Origin: Variovorax brevis
Lineage (GTDB): Bacteria; Pseudomonadota; Gammaproteobacteria; Burkholderiales; Burkholderiaceae_C
Direction of reading: 5' to 3'
NCBI RefSeq assembly: GCF_030317105.1
Contig: NZ_JASZYG010000002.1
Span: 1-64,000, forward strand
Length of the DNA stretch: 64,000 nt
Positions 17,505 to 24,469 of this stretch are shown piece after piece; the first letter of the stretch is position 1; the number at the start of each line of letters is the position of its first letter. The notes beneath the pieces are model-generated. The model ran no database searches. It was not told the origin of the DNA and saw only the letters and a program-made list of their open reading frames with translations. The translations under genes were made by a program, and so were the position numbers.

Positions 17505-17547
17505 GCGCTTGCACTGCGGTGCACCCGCTACCGGACATGCGTGCATG
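17505..17547 (-). promoter_or_regulatory. TGCAC direct-repeat element B (candidate AraC-type operator)
   Basis: Plus-strand TTGCAC at 17509, GTGCAC at 17519 and GTGCAT at 17541, with the same 10- and 22-bp offsets as the element at 11055-11104. The leading core GCGCTTGCACTG is identical. It lies 66 bp upstream of the aldehyde dehydrogenase start, between that gene and the FeaR-like regulator gene. A CTTGACC hexamer follows in the direction of transcription and could be a -35 box. Confidence 0.62.
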
Positions 17548-17570
17548 ACGCACGCGTGTCGTGCGGCGAA

Positions 17571-18530
17571 TCAGTTGGTCGGCGTGGACTGCGAGGCCGC
17601 GCGAAACTGCGAAGGTGTGCGTCCGAAGCGCTGGCGAAAGAGGCGCGTGAAATACGCGGGGTCCGAGAAGCCGTATTCCAGCGCGAGCTGCGTGATGCTC
17701 GCGCGGCCCGCACCGTCGTTGGAGAGCACGTCGCGGCAACGCTCCAAGCGCATGCGCTGCACCAGCGCCTGCGGCGTCTCACCCGTGGATTCGAAGGCGT
17801 GATACAGCGTGCGCCGGCAAATATTGAGTGCCGAGGCAATCTGGTCTGGCGACAGGTCGGGACGGTCGAGATGGTTGCGCACGAACTGCTGCGCGTCGCG
17901 CAGGATCGCGTCCTGCGTGCGGCGGCGCGCCGCTTCGTTGCCGCCTTCGGAAAAGCGGATCTCCTGGCACAGCAGGCTCGACACGAAATCCGCGGCCGCC
18001 GTACGGCTGGAAGGGTCCAGCCGGTTGCCCGCCGAGTTCATGGCTTCGAGTGCGGCCAGCGCCACCGCTGCGCCACCCGCCGTGGGCATGGCCCGGCCGC
18101 CGACACGCCGGTTGAGGAAATCAAGTCCGTCATGGGCGTCGATCTCGCACAGGAAGGCGACAAAGGCCGCGTTGTCGCTCATGTTGAGTTCGTACGGCCG
18201 CGTTGCTTCGTAGACGGTCCAGTGCCCCGAAGGCAGTTCCAGTGCGCGACCGGCCTGTGCGAGATGGCCTGCACCCTCCAGTTGCCAGAGGATCTTGATG
18301 TGCCGCTTGGGCAGGGCATCGCACGCGTCGGTGCGCATGGCCACCGTGTGCGCGCTCGCCTTGACTTCCGCAATGCGGCAGCGTGAGAAGACGTTGAGCC
18401 GAACGGCCGCGCGAAGCGAGGCGGCCCGATCGACGATCAGGTCCAGTGGATAGAAGGCCCGCTTGACCTGGGCACCCCATTGCACGGGGTCCACTTCGGG
18501 CGGCGATTGGGCAACGATCGACGGGGTCAT
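17571..18530 (-). CDS. AraC/FeaR-like transcriptional activator
   Basis: A 319-residue regulator. The N-terminal ~200 residues look like the AraC-binding-like domain of FeaR/NphR-type proteins. The C-terminal ~100 residues hold two helix-turn-helix motifs (LSPDQIASALNICRRTLYHAF and ITQLALEYGFSDPAYFTRLF) ending in FGRTPSQFRA. FeaR of E. coli activates the aromatic amine oxidase and phenylacetaldehyde dehydrogenase genes. The same pairing with an arylamine dehydrogenase operon is seen here, in the same direction and 131 bp upstream. Likely inducers are arylethylamines or their aldehydes. It is the best candidate to bind the two TGCAC-repeat elements. Confidence 0.85.
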   Translation of the reverse strand: MTPSIVAQSPPEVDPVQWGAQVKRAFYPLDLIVDRAASLRAAVRLNVFSRCRIAEVKASAHTVAMRTDACDALPKRHIKILWQLEGAGHLAQAGRALELPSGHWTVYEATRPYELNMSDNAAFVAFLCEIDAHDGLDFLNRRVGGRAMPTAGGAAVALAALEAMNSAGNRLDPSSRTAAADFVSSLLCQEIRFSEGGNEAARRRTQDAILRDAQQFVRNHLDRPDLSPDQIASALNICRRTLYHAFESTGETPQALVQRMRLERCRDVLSNDGAGRASITQLALEYGFSDPAYFTRLFRQRFGRTPSQFRAASQSTPTN

Positions 18531-18624
18531 TCGGGGTCTTTTGACGAAACTGTTGGAGTAGTTGTGTGGCAGGCGGACAGCCCGGCCCGATCCGGGTCCT
18601 GTCTCGATTTCACGCGATCGCCAA

Positions 18625-18654
18625 AATATAGTTCAGTCATCAACCAATTCATAA
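18625..18654 (-). promoter_or_regulatory. Candidate promoter of the FeaR-like gene
   Basis: In the AT-rich 186-bp gap between the regulator and homoserine dehydrogenase, the minus strand reads TTATGA (649-654), 18 bases, then TATATT (625-630). The -10 matches five of six consensus bases and the -35 is weak. It lies about 95 bp from the regulator start. Nothing else stands out in the gap. Confidence 0.35.
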
Positions 18655-18716
18655 TCATGTTTTACCCGTAGGCGGCGAATTAGCAACAGTCGTGCCAGCC
18701 CGCGGGAAAACACGAT

Positions 18717-20090
18717 TCAGCAGGCCCAGTCTTCGACGCGAAGCGTTGTGGCGGCGCCTGCGACGCCCGGCTGCGCGGCCAGCGACTGCAGGACGCGATC
18801 GACCGCGTCCTGCATGGCTGCGTTGGTCAACACCAGCAGTTGCGGGGCTCCGTCCGGCTGCGCCTTCACCAGCTCAGAGTGCCGTACGGGCAGGCCCTGC
18901 GCTTTCAGCCATTGCGCGACCGGCTCGGCGTCTGCCTCGACTTGCAGCGGCACGCGCAGGTAGTGCGAAGTGCGAACGCCCTCGCGTCGCAGCACCGGCA
19001 GCGGACGCAAGGCCTCTGCCTGAAACCCCAGATGCGGCACACGCTGCGCCGGGCTGATGCGGCCCTGCCGCGCGATGTCGACGAGGTCGGCAATCACGGC
19101 CGATGCCGTCTGCTCCGACCCTGCCCCCGCGCCGCAATACAGCGTCACGCCGGATGCGTCGCCCTTGACCATGACGCCGTTCATGGATCCGTTGACCTGC
19201 GCCAGCAGATGCGAGGCCGGCAGCAGCGCGGGCTGCACGCGCAGTTCCACGCCGTTCGCCCGCCGCCGCGCGATGCCCAGCAGCTTGATGCGATAGCCCA
19301 GTTGTTCGGCACAGGCCACGTCGAGGCCGTCAAGTGCGGTGATGCCTTCCACCTGCGTATCCGCAAAGCGGATCGACATGCCGAAAGCGTTGGCCGCCAG
19401 CAGCGCGAGCTTGTGCGCGGCGTCGATGCCTTCGATGTCGAAAGCCGGATCGGCCTCGGCATAGCCCATCGCTTGTGCCTGCGCGAGCGCCTCGGCAAAG
19501 CCCAGCCCTTCGTCGCGCATCTTCGAGAGGATGAAGTTGGTCGTGCCGTTGATGATGCCGGCCACCCACTCGATGCGATTGGCCGTGAGCCCTTCGCGCA
19601 GCGTCTTGACGATGGGAATGCTGCCCGCGACTGCGCCTTCATAGGCCACGGCGACACCTTGTCGACGCGCCGCGGCGAGGATCTGCGTGCCATGCATGGC
19701 CAGCAGCGCCTTGTTGGCGGTGACCCAATGCTTGCCATTGTTGATGGCGGCCAGCGCCCAGTCGCGCGGGGCAACGGTGCCGCCGGCCACTTCCACCACC
19801 ACGTCCACGTCGGGATGCGTGGCCACGCGCAGCGGGTCGCCGGTGATTTCCACGGCCGCCGCGTTGGAGCCGACCAGCCCGGCGGCTCGCGGGAGATTGC
19901 GCGCGGCGACTGCAACCAGTTCGATGCCACGCCCGGCGCGGCCCGCGATCTCCGCCTGATTGCGCAGCAGCACGCGCGCAATGCCGGTGCCCACGGTACC
20001 AATGCCGATCATTCCCACGTGCAGGGCGCGCGTGGGCGTGCCGGCATGCAAGCGCTGCGGCTGAAGGGACGGGGCGAGATCTCGATACAT
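18717..20090 (-). CDS. hom: Homoserine dehydrogenase
   Basis: A 457-residue monofunctional enzyme that reduces aspartate semialdehyde to homoserine for threonine and methionine synthesis. It has the N-terminal NAD(P) site (GMIGIGTVGTGIARVLL), VEVAGGTVAPRDWAL, catalytic-domain blocks AYEGAVAGSIPIVKTLREG and INGTTNFILSKM, and a C-terminal ACT-like regulatory region (about 370-455). The start is the ATG at 20090 with CAGGAG six bases upstream. An upstream in-frame TTG at 20120 lies in the U tract of the attenuator and is rejected. An amino-acid leader peptide and intrinsic terminator precede the gene. thrC, its common partner, is not adjacent. Confidence 0.94.
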   Translation of the reverse strand: MYRDLAPSLQPQRLHAGTPTRALHVGMIGIGTVGTGIARVLLRNQAEIAGRAGRGIELVAVAARNLPRAAGLVGSNAAAVEITGDPLRVATHPDVDVVVEVAGGTVAPRDWALAAINNGKHWVTANKALLAMHGTQILAAARRQGVAVAYEGAVAGSIPIVKTLREGLTANRIEWVAGIINGTTNFILSKMRDEGLGFAEALAQAQAMGYAEADPAFDIEGIDAAHKLALLAANAFGMSIRFADTQVEGITALDGLDVACAEQLGYRIKLLGIARRRANGVELRVQPALLPASHLLAQVNGSMNGVMVKGDASGVTLYCGAGAGSEQTASAVIADLVDIARQGRISPAQRVPHLGFQAEALRPLPVLRREGVRTSHYLRVPLQVEADAEPVAQWLKAQGLPVRHSELVKAQPDGAPQLLVLTNAAMQDAVDRVLQSLAAQPGVAGAATTLRVEDWAC

Positions 20091-20109
20091 GAACTTCTCC
20101 TGCTGGCGA

Positions 20110-20143
20110 ACAAAAAACAAAACCCGGCTGCCAGAGCTGGGTT
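20110..20143 (-). terminator. Attenuator terminator upstream of hom
   Basis: On the minus strand the stem AACCCAGCT / AGCCGGGTT (one mismatch, loop CTGGC) is followed by TTGTTTTTTG, a clear intrinsic terminator. It ends about 20 bp before the hom start and so must be read through for expression, as expected for an attenuator. Confidence 0.78.
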
Positions 20144-20175
20144 CTTCTTGATTCGCTGGAGAAGCGGGAGAGACA

Positions 20176-20222
20176 CCAGGTGGCTGCCGGAGCGGCCACC
20201 TGCACGCGCGCTAGGTGGCCGC
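20176..20222 (-). promoter_or_regulatory. Mutually exclusive leader hairpins of the hom attenuator
   Basis: Three complementary segments on the minus strand: (1) GCGGCCACCT at the end of the leader peptide, (2) AGGTGGCCGC about 11 bases later, (3) GCCACCTG further on. Segment 2 can pair with 1 (10 bp) or with 3 (8 bp, CAGGTGGC/GCCACCTG), but not both. This is the classical layout for ribosome-stalling attenuation. How the 2:3 hairpin is coupled to the terminator at 20110-20143 is not obvious by eye. Confidence 0.6.
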
Positions 20223-20243
20223 GGCGGTCATGGTGCTAATCAT
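20211..20243 (-). CDS. Leader peptide of the hom attenuator
   Basis: A 10-codon frame, M-I-S-T-M-T-A-A-A-T-stop, with three threonine codons (all ACC), one isoleucine and two methionines. An in-frame GTG four codons upstream would give 14 residues. The Thr/Ile/Met content matches end products of the homoserine branch. The stop codon falls inside segment 1 of the alternative hairpins. No good ribosome-binding site is visible. The call rests on composition, position and the downstream structures. Confidence 0.6.
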   Translation of the reverse strand: MISTMTAAAT

Positions 20244-20539
20244 TCGTGCATGCACGGCCCGCGTGCACGCGGGCAGCATCGCGTTGTCGCCCGTGAAGGC
20301 GGCGGCGGATGCGGTGTGGATGGGTTGGAATGACATGGGAGGTGCAGTGTACAGGAGGTGGGCGGGCGCTTGCGATGGCCAGTGAGCGCGGCCCGTAGCG
20401 AGTGCTTCAAGGCGGTGAGCAAGTCCACCGTTGTTTCAATCGGCGCGTTGCCTTCAAAGCAATGAGGAGGATCCTTGGCCGGCCGTACTGATTGCAACGT
20501 CGAAAGACGAAGACTGGCACGGCAATACGGAGAAGAGCA

Positions 20540-20836
20540 ATGGAATACGAGTTCAATCTTGAGTTCAAGGTCGCATCAGAAGATGCGGACCACGACCAGA
20601 TCATGGAGCGCTTGGGCGAAGTGGGGTGCACCGATGCCTTGGCAGGTCTGGGCATCGCCGGGCATGTGGGGCTGGAGTTCGTCCGCGAGCGCGAATCGGC
20701 CGAGGCAGCCATCCGGAGCGCCATCAACGATGTCAGGAAGGCACTGCCCAGCGCGCAACCCGTTGGGGCGTCAAACGAGCGCATCACCGACTCTTTGCCT
20801 GAGGGCGCCATCGCCCTGACTCCGGGCACACACTGA
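20540..20836 (+). CDS. Small conserved-looking hypothetical protein
   Basis: A 98-residue, acidic, soluble protein starting MEYEFNLEFKVASEDADHDQ, with a good AGAAGAG ribosome-binding site. It resembles the N-terminal region of small proteins that in other betaproteobacteria carry a C-terminal helix-turn-helix domain, which is missing here. I recognise this only loosely. Its last 53 bp overlap, tail to tail, the 3' end of the gene at 20784-21512. Function unknown. Confidence 0.6.
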   Translation: MEYEFNLEFKVASEDADHDQIMERLGEVGCTDALAGLGIAGHVGLEFVRERESAEAAIRSAINDVRKALPSAQPVGASNERITDSLPEGAIALTPGTH

Positions 20837-21512
20837 CCCGTTCACCACCAACCCGGACCTGCTCTTCATCCAGCTGCAACGAAGCAGTCGCCGGGTCAAC
20901 GTCGAAGTCGATCCGCAGCGCGCGCGCGACACGCACATCCTCGATAGGAAGTTCCCACGTCAGGAAAACCTGCGTGCAATCCGCACCGGGCGCAAAGTCG
21001 GTCACATCGAATCCGTTCCTTTCGCGCTTGATGACGGCGTGCGCCTGGGCGGTGTCGAAGATCAGCGCCGTGCCCCTGACAAGCGGAATGCGATGACCCG
21101 TCGCGGGGAAGTGAACGTCCAGACCCTTGTCTTCGCTTAGAAACAGATTGCAGAAGGCCGCCCCACCGTATTGCTCGGCGTCGTGGTGGTACCGCGCGCC
21201 GCGGCAGGTCATGAGGGCGATGTCTTCGCCGGAGGCGAGCACGTCGCCCAAGCCGAGCGTGCGCGTCCAGTCGGCCATGGCTTGCAAACAGCGCTTGTGG
21301 TCCGGCCAGCGCGCACGTGTCCGCGCCAAGGGCAATGGCTCGACATCGCCGGGCTCCAAGACCAATCGCTGCAATGTCTCCCTTTCCCAATCGGCCACGA
21401 GCCTTGCCGGAGGCGCTGGCACGTCGAGCGTGGCGAACAGCACCACCGGGCTCACGCTTCGACTGCGAATGGCATCGCCACTCCAGAAAAAGGAAACAGG
21501 AAGGTCCCGCAC
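20784..21512 (-). CDS. Probable 2-oxoglutarate/Fe(II)-dependent dioxygenase-like protein
   Basis: A 242-residue protein from a GTG start. The segment YHHDAEQYGGAAFCNLFLSE followed about 40 residues later by TAQAHAVIKRERNG gives an H-x-D...H pattern typical of the double-stranded beta-helix Fe(II)/2OG oxygenases. A following arginine (KRER) could bind 2-oxoglutarate. The substrate is unknown. It is followed 15 bp downstream of the thioesterase gene in the same direction, but with no clear functional link. A generic prolyl-hydroxylase-like protein is the main alternative reading. Confidence 0.6.
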   Translation of the reverse strand: MRDLPVSFFWSGDAIRSRSVSPVVLFATLDVPAPPARLVADWERETLQRLVLEPGDVEPLPLARTRARWPDHKRCLQAMADWTRTLGLGDVLASGEDIALMTCRGARYHHDAEQYGGAAFCNLFLSEDKGLDVHFPATGHRIPLVRGTALIFDTAQAHAVIKRERNGFDVTDFAPGADCTQVFLTWELPIEDVRVARALRIDFDVDPATASLQLDEEQVRVGGERVSVCPESGRWRPQAKSR

Positions 21513-21527
21513 GCGATGCTGGCGCGA

Positions 21528-21944
21528 CTACAGGTCCGCCAAGATGCCGGTCGATGTCGCTTCCGCCGCCAGCTTGCCGTCAGCGTTGTAGAGAGCGCCT
21601 TCCAGAAACGCGACGCGCTTGCCGCGCCGGATCACGCGGCCCTCCACCCAGCCCTCACCCGGTCCGACTTTTTCGTAGAAGCTGACCTTGATCTCGAGGC
21701 TGAAGACCGTCTGCGCATGCCCGGTGTCGTGAATGACCGCATGCGCCATCGCCGCATCGAGCCAGGCCGTGATGAAGCCGCCCTGGGCGATCGTGCCGTT
21801 CGTATGGCAGTACTCGCGCCGGACCGTGAAGGCAGCTTTCAGTGCCTTGCGCTCGGGATCCCATCCGGTCACGTGGAAGTTGCCCATGGATTCGCTCAGC
21901 GCCTGGCCTGAGCGAATGCGTGCGTCCAAGTCGTCGTCGTTCAT
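21528..21944 (-). CDS. PaaI-type hotdog thioesterase
   Basis: A 138-residue single hotdog domain. It contains YCHTNGTIAQGGFITAWLDAAMAHA, the long central helix with the HGG-like segment of the 4HBT/PaaI family, and a C-terminal strand set. Such proteins hydrolyse acyl- or aryl-CoA thioesters in the cytoplasm as homotetramers. Substrate unknown. The start ATG at 21944 lies 6 bp downstream of the vestigial toxin frame. Confidence 0.85.
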   Translation of the reverse strand: MNDDDLDARIRSGQALSESMGNFHVTGWDPERKALKAAFTVRREYCHTNGTIAQGGFITAWLDAAMAHAVIHDTGHAQTVFSLEIKVSFYEKVGPGEGWVEGRVIRRGKRVAFLEGALYNADGKLAAEATSTGILADL

Positions 21945-21950
21945 TGAGGG

Positions 21951-22022
21951 TCAAGTTTGGTGGTGAGGCTGCGAAGATTGTCGTGCAAGGTGATGGGCGC
22001 ATGGGCGGCTGGGGACGATCAT
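21951..22022 (-). pseudogene. Vestigial VapC-like toxin start
   Basis: Immediately after the FitA-like antitoxin an ATGA overlap opens a 23-codon frame beginning M-I-V, as many VapC/FitB PIN toxins do, and then runs into unrelated sequence and stops. I read it as the remnant of a toxin gene whose body was deleted. The evidence is the conserved overlap and first three residues only, so chance is possible. Confidence 0.35.
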
Positions 22023-22264
22023 TCGCGGTCCGCACGCTTTGCGGCATCGATGTCCCGCGCATGGAAGTTCGCCGCCGGCAATTCTTCCCGCAATTCGCGC
22101 GCTCGGGCGATTCGCACACTTGGCGTCATTCTTGCAGGCGGCAATGCCGAATCAAGGCACTCGATTGCTTCGCTGCTCAGGCTTCGGCGATGCTTCTCCG
22201 CCGAAAGCTTCAGTCGTTCAAATACGGTGTCTGGAATATTCTTCAGTGTCAGGGTTGTGGGCAT
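22019..22264 (-). CDS. FitA-like ribbon-helix-helix antitoxin (orphan)
   Basis: An 81-residue protein beginning with a ribbon-helix-helix domain: TLTLKNIPDTVFERLKLSAEKHRRSLSSEAIECLD, typical of FitA/VapB-type antitoxins that bind operator DNA as dimers. The C-terminal part is the toxin-binding tail. A PIN-domain toxin gene normally follows with a few bases of overlap. Here only an ATG-ATC-GTC start remains and the next real gene is a thioesterase. It is therefore an orphan antitoxin, possibly still a repressor or protective against toxins encoded elsewhere. Confidence 0.78.
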   Translation of the reverse strand: MPTTLTLKNIPDTVFERLKLSAEKHRRSLSSEAIECLDSALPPARMTPSVRIARARELREELPAANFHARDIDAAKRADRE

Positions 22265-22465
22265 CGCACGCTCGATCCTTGATGGAACCAGGGTTCAACT
22301 CCCTGCAGAGTACTACCCGTCAGGCACTTGATACCGGTTTACGAGGACCGTCCGTCAACGCCTGTATCGGCCATGAACATCGCGCCACTCATCCGCCCAA
22401 AAGAGCAGCGCGCAGCGGTTGGTCCGTAGACAATGGTCCGCCCGCCGCAACCCGTGGAGTCACCC

Positions 22466-23296
22466 ATGCCGCCCATCAGAAGCCTCGTCCACACCGCGTT
22501 GCTTGCCACAGCGACGCTCCTGTCGGCCTGCGCAATTCAGGGAACGGCCACGAATCCAGCGGCAACGGGCGCAGCGGCGAGCGCGTCCCCCGCGCTGGTG
22601 CCCTTTTCCTCCGACGAAGGCGTGGCGCGTCTTGCACGTTCAGGCGCGAAGGCGGACTTCGCGCCGCTCGCCAACCAGTTCGAAGCCCAGTACAACGTCA
22701 CCTTCTGCGGGCCCACCACGGCCGCGATCGTGCTCAACACCATGCACAGCCGCGATGCCGCCGATCTGCCGCGTGACCACGCGCGCCTGCGCAAGGACGA
22801 TGTGCAGTTCATGCCCGCCGGCGCCGATCCGATCGTGCCCCGATTCACGCAGGACAGCGTGATCGACAAGGGCCCCAAGACGCGTGCGCAAGTGCTCGGC
22901 GAGCCTGTCACCATCGGCGGCAAGCAGGTGCGGGACTTCGGCTACCAGTTGCGCGACTTCGACGCCATGCTGCGCGCCAACGCACTCACCACCAAAGTCG
23001 TGGTCGTGAACGACGCAGTTTCCGAGCAGGCCATCCGCACCGACCTGGCAGACAACCTCGCGCGCCGTGGCGACTACGTGATCGTGAACTACCGGCGCGA
23101 AGCCGTCGGTCAAAAAGGCGGCGGCCACATCTCCCCTGTGGGCGCCTACGACGCGGCTTCAGACTCGTTCCTCGTGCTCGATGTCAATCCGGCGGCGGCG
23201 GGCTGGGTGTGGATGCCGACGTCGACGCTGGTCCAGGGCATGCGCACCTTCGACACCGTGGAGAACCGCGGCTACGTGCTCGTCCAGGCGCCGTGA
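22466..23296 (+). CDS. Phytochelatin-synthase-family lipoprotein
   Basis: A 276-residue protein. The start at 22466 gives a short lipoprotein signal with the lipobox LLSAC (about residue 20). The catalytic core carries QYNVTFCGPTTAAIVLN (nucleophilic Cys), GGGHISPVGAYD (His) and FLVLDVNPAAAGWVWM (Asp), the Cys-His-Asp triad of phytochelatin synthases and their bacterial relatives. Eukaryotic enzymes make phytochelatins from glutathione. Bacterial homologues mostly just remove glycine from glutathione or conjugates. The lipid anchor would place this one on the periplasmic side. It is convergent with the VWA gene. A role in glutathione-conjugate turnover or metal stress is inferred. Confidence 0.85.
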   Translation: MPPIRSLVHTALLATATLLSACAIQGTATNPAATGAAASASPALVPFSSDEGVARLARSGAKADFAPLANQFEAQYNVTFCGPTTAAIVLNTMHSRDAADLPRDHARLRKDDVQFMPAGADPIVPRFTQDSVIDKGPKTRAQVLGEPVTIGGKQVRDFGYQLRDFDAMLRANALTTKVVVVNDAVSEQAIRTDLADNLARRGDYVIVNYRREAVGQKGGGHISPVGAYDAASDSFLVLDVNPAAAGWVWMPTSTLVQGMRTFDTVENRGYVLVQAP

Positions 23297-24337
23297 TCAG
23301 ACGCTGCGCCCGAACCAGATCAACGACAGCGTGGCTGCCACCATCGCCACCAAGGCCGAGGCAAGCGCCAGCAGGCCACTGAGTTCGGTTTCACGCGTGA
23401 GCACCTGCACGCGAGACCCGAGGTTCTCGTAGACGCTGCGCAGCGACTCGGCGGTGCCGGCGTGGTGGTATTCGCCGCCCGTCATGCGCGCCACTTCGCG
23501 CAGGGTCGGTTCGTCCAGCCGCATGTAGATGGCCATGCCCTCGGGAAAGAAAGCGTCGCCGTCCACCGTGCCCAGCCCCACCACGTAGATGCGCACGCCG
23601 CGGTCGGCCGCCATCTTCGCGGCGGCCAGCGTGTCGATGCCCGTGGTTCTGCGGCCGTCGCTCAGCAAGATGATCGCAGCGGAGTCGTAGGAGCCCGGCG
23701 CCACGGGCGTGATCTGCCTGGGCGGCGGCTTGGCCTTGTCGTCCAGGCTGCGCGCCTGCGGCTTGCTGCTGCCGAACGTCATGTCGCCGACATCAATGCC
23801 CTGATCCGGAAAGAGCTCGGCCAAGCTCAGCACGATGGCATCGCCCACCGCCGTTCCCATCTGCATCTGGAACGCGTCGATGCTCGCGGCCAGCGACTCG
23901 CGATCCAGCGTCGTGCGCTGGGCGACGTGGCTGCTGCCCGCGAAGGTGACGAGCCCGACCTCGATGCCCTTGGGCAGCTCCTTCAGGAACAGCTTGGCCG
24001 CCTCCTGCGCGGCCGCGATGCGCGTCGGCTTGACGTCGGTGACGCGCATGCTGAGCGACACATCCATGGCCAGGATGATCGAAGACCGGGCCCACGGCAG
24101 CGGCACCCGCGCCACGGGGCGGGCCGCGGCGATCAGCAGCCCCGCGCAGGCCAGCAGGAGCAGCGCGGGCGGCAGGTGACGGCGCCAATGGCGGCCAGCC
24201 GCCGCCGCGCGGACGACGCCCAGGCTGCTGTAGCGCACGCCGGCCCTGCCCCGGCGGCGCAGCAGCCAGACATACACCGCCGGCATGACCGGAAGCGCGA
24301 GCAAGAGCCAAAGGTACTGAGGCCAGAGGAAGGACAT
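23297..24337 (-). CDS. BatA-like VWA-domain membrane protein
   Basis: A 346-residue protein from the ATG at 24337. Two N-terminal membrane helices (about 5-25 and 50-70) precede a von Willebrand A domain with the metal-ion site DVSLSM (DxSxS), a TAVGDAI threonine and LLSDGRRTTG. A C-terminal helix ends the protein. This is the Bat (aerotolerance) type, usually encoded with a MoxR ATPase and DUF58 protein. Neither is here, so it is a solitary copy. Likely role: periplasm-facing scaffold for envelope complexes, not determined. Confidence 0.85.
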   Translation of the reverse strand: MSFLWPQYLWLLLALPVMPAVYVWLLRRRGRAGVRYSSLGVVRAAAAGRHWRRHLPPALLLLACAGLLIAAARPVARVPLPWARSSIILAMDVSLSMRVTDVKPTRIAAAQEAAKLFLKELPKGIEVGLVTFAGSSHVAQRTTLDRESLAASIDAFQMQMGTAVGDAIVLSLAELFPDQGIDVGDMTFGSSKPQARSLDDKAKPPPRQITPVAPGSYDSAAIILLSDGRRTTGIDTLAAAKMAADRGVRIYVVGLGTVDGDAFFPEGMAIYMRLDEPTLREVARMTGGEYHHAGTAESLRSVYENLGSRVQVLTRETELSGLLALASALVAMVAATLSLIWFGRSV

Positions 24338-24469
24338 GGGCTGCCCGTGACAGTCCTCGTGCAACAGGGCGGCCGTGACTTGACGCCGGCAGGCGGGCGC
24401 ACGAGATTTCCTCGCCTTGCGGCAATATCGTGCCTGTGAAGAGGCCGTTTCGCAATCGGCAGCGGGCGC

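Noticed and set aside
20091..20120. An N-terminal extension of homoserine dehydrogenase from a TTG at 20120
   Set aside because: The extra codons lie in the U tract of the terminator, and the ATG at 20090 has a good ribosome-binding site.
20245..20275. Additional TGCAC-rich palindromes upstream of the hom leader as a third copy of the amine-operon element
   Set aside because: The spacing and core differ from the two matching elements; more likely part of the hom promoter region.
22285..22320. A CAGGG-TTCAACT-CCCTG hairpin that looks like a tRNA T arm
   Set aside because: No acceptor stem, D arm or anticodon arm can be built around it, and no CCA end. No tRNA gene was found in the window.
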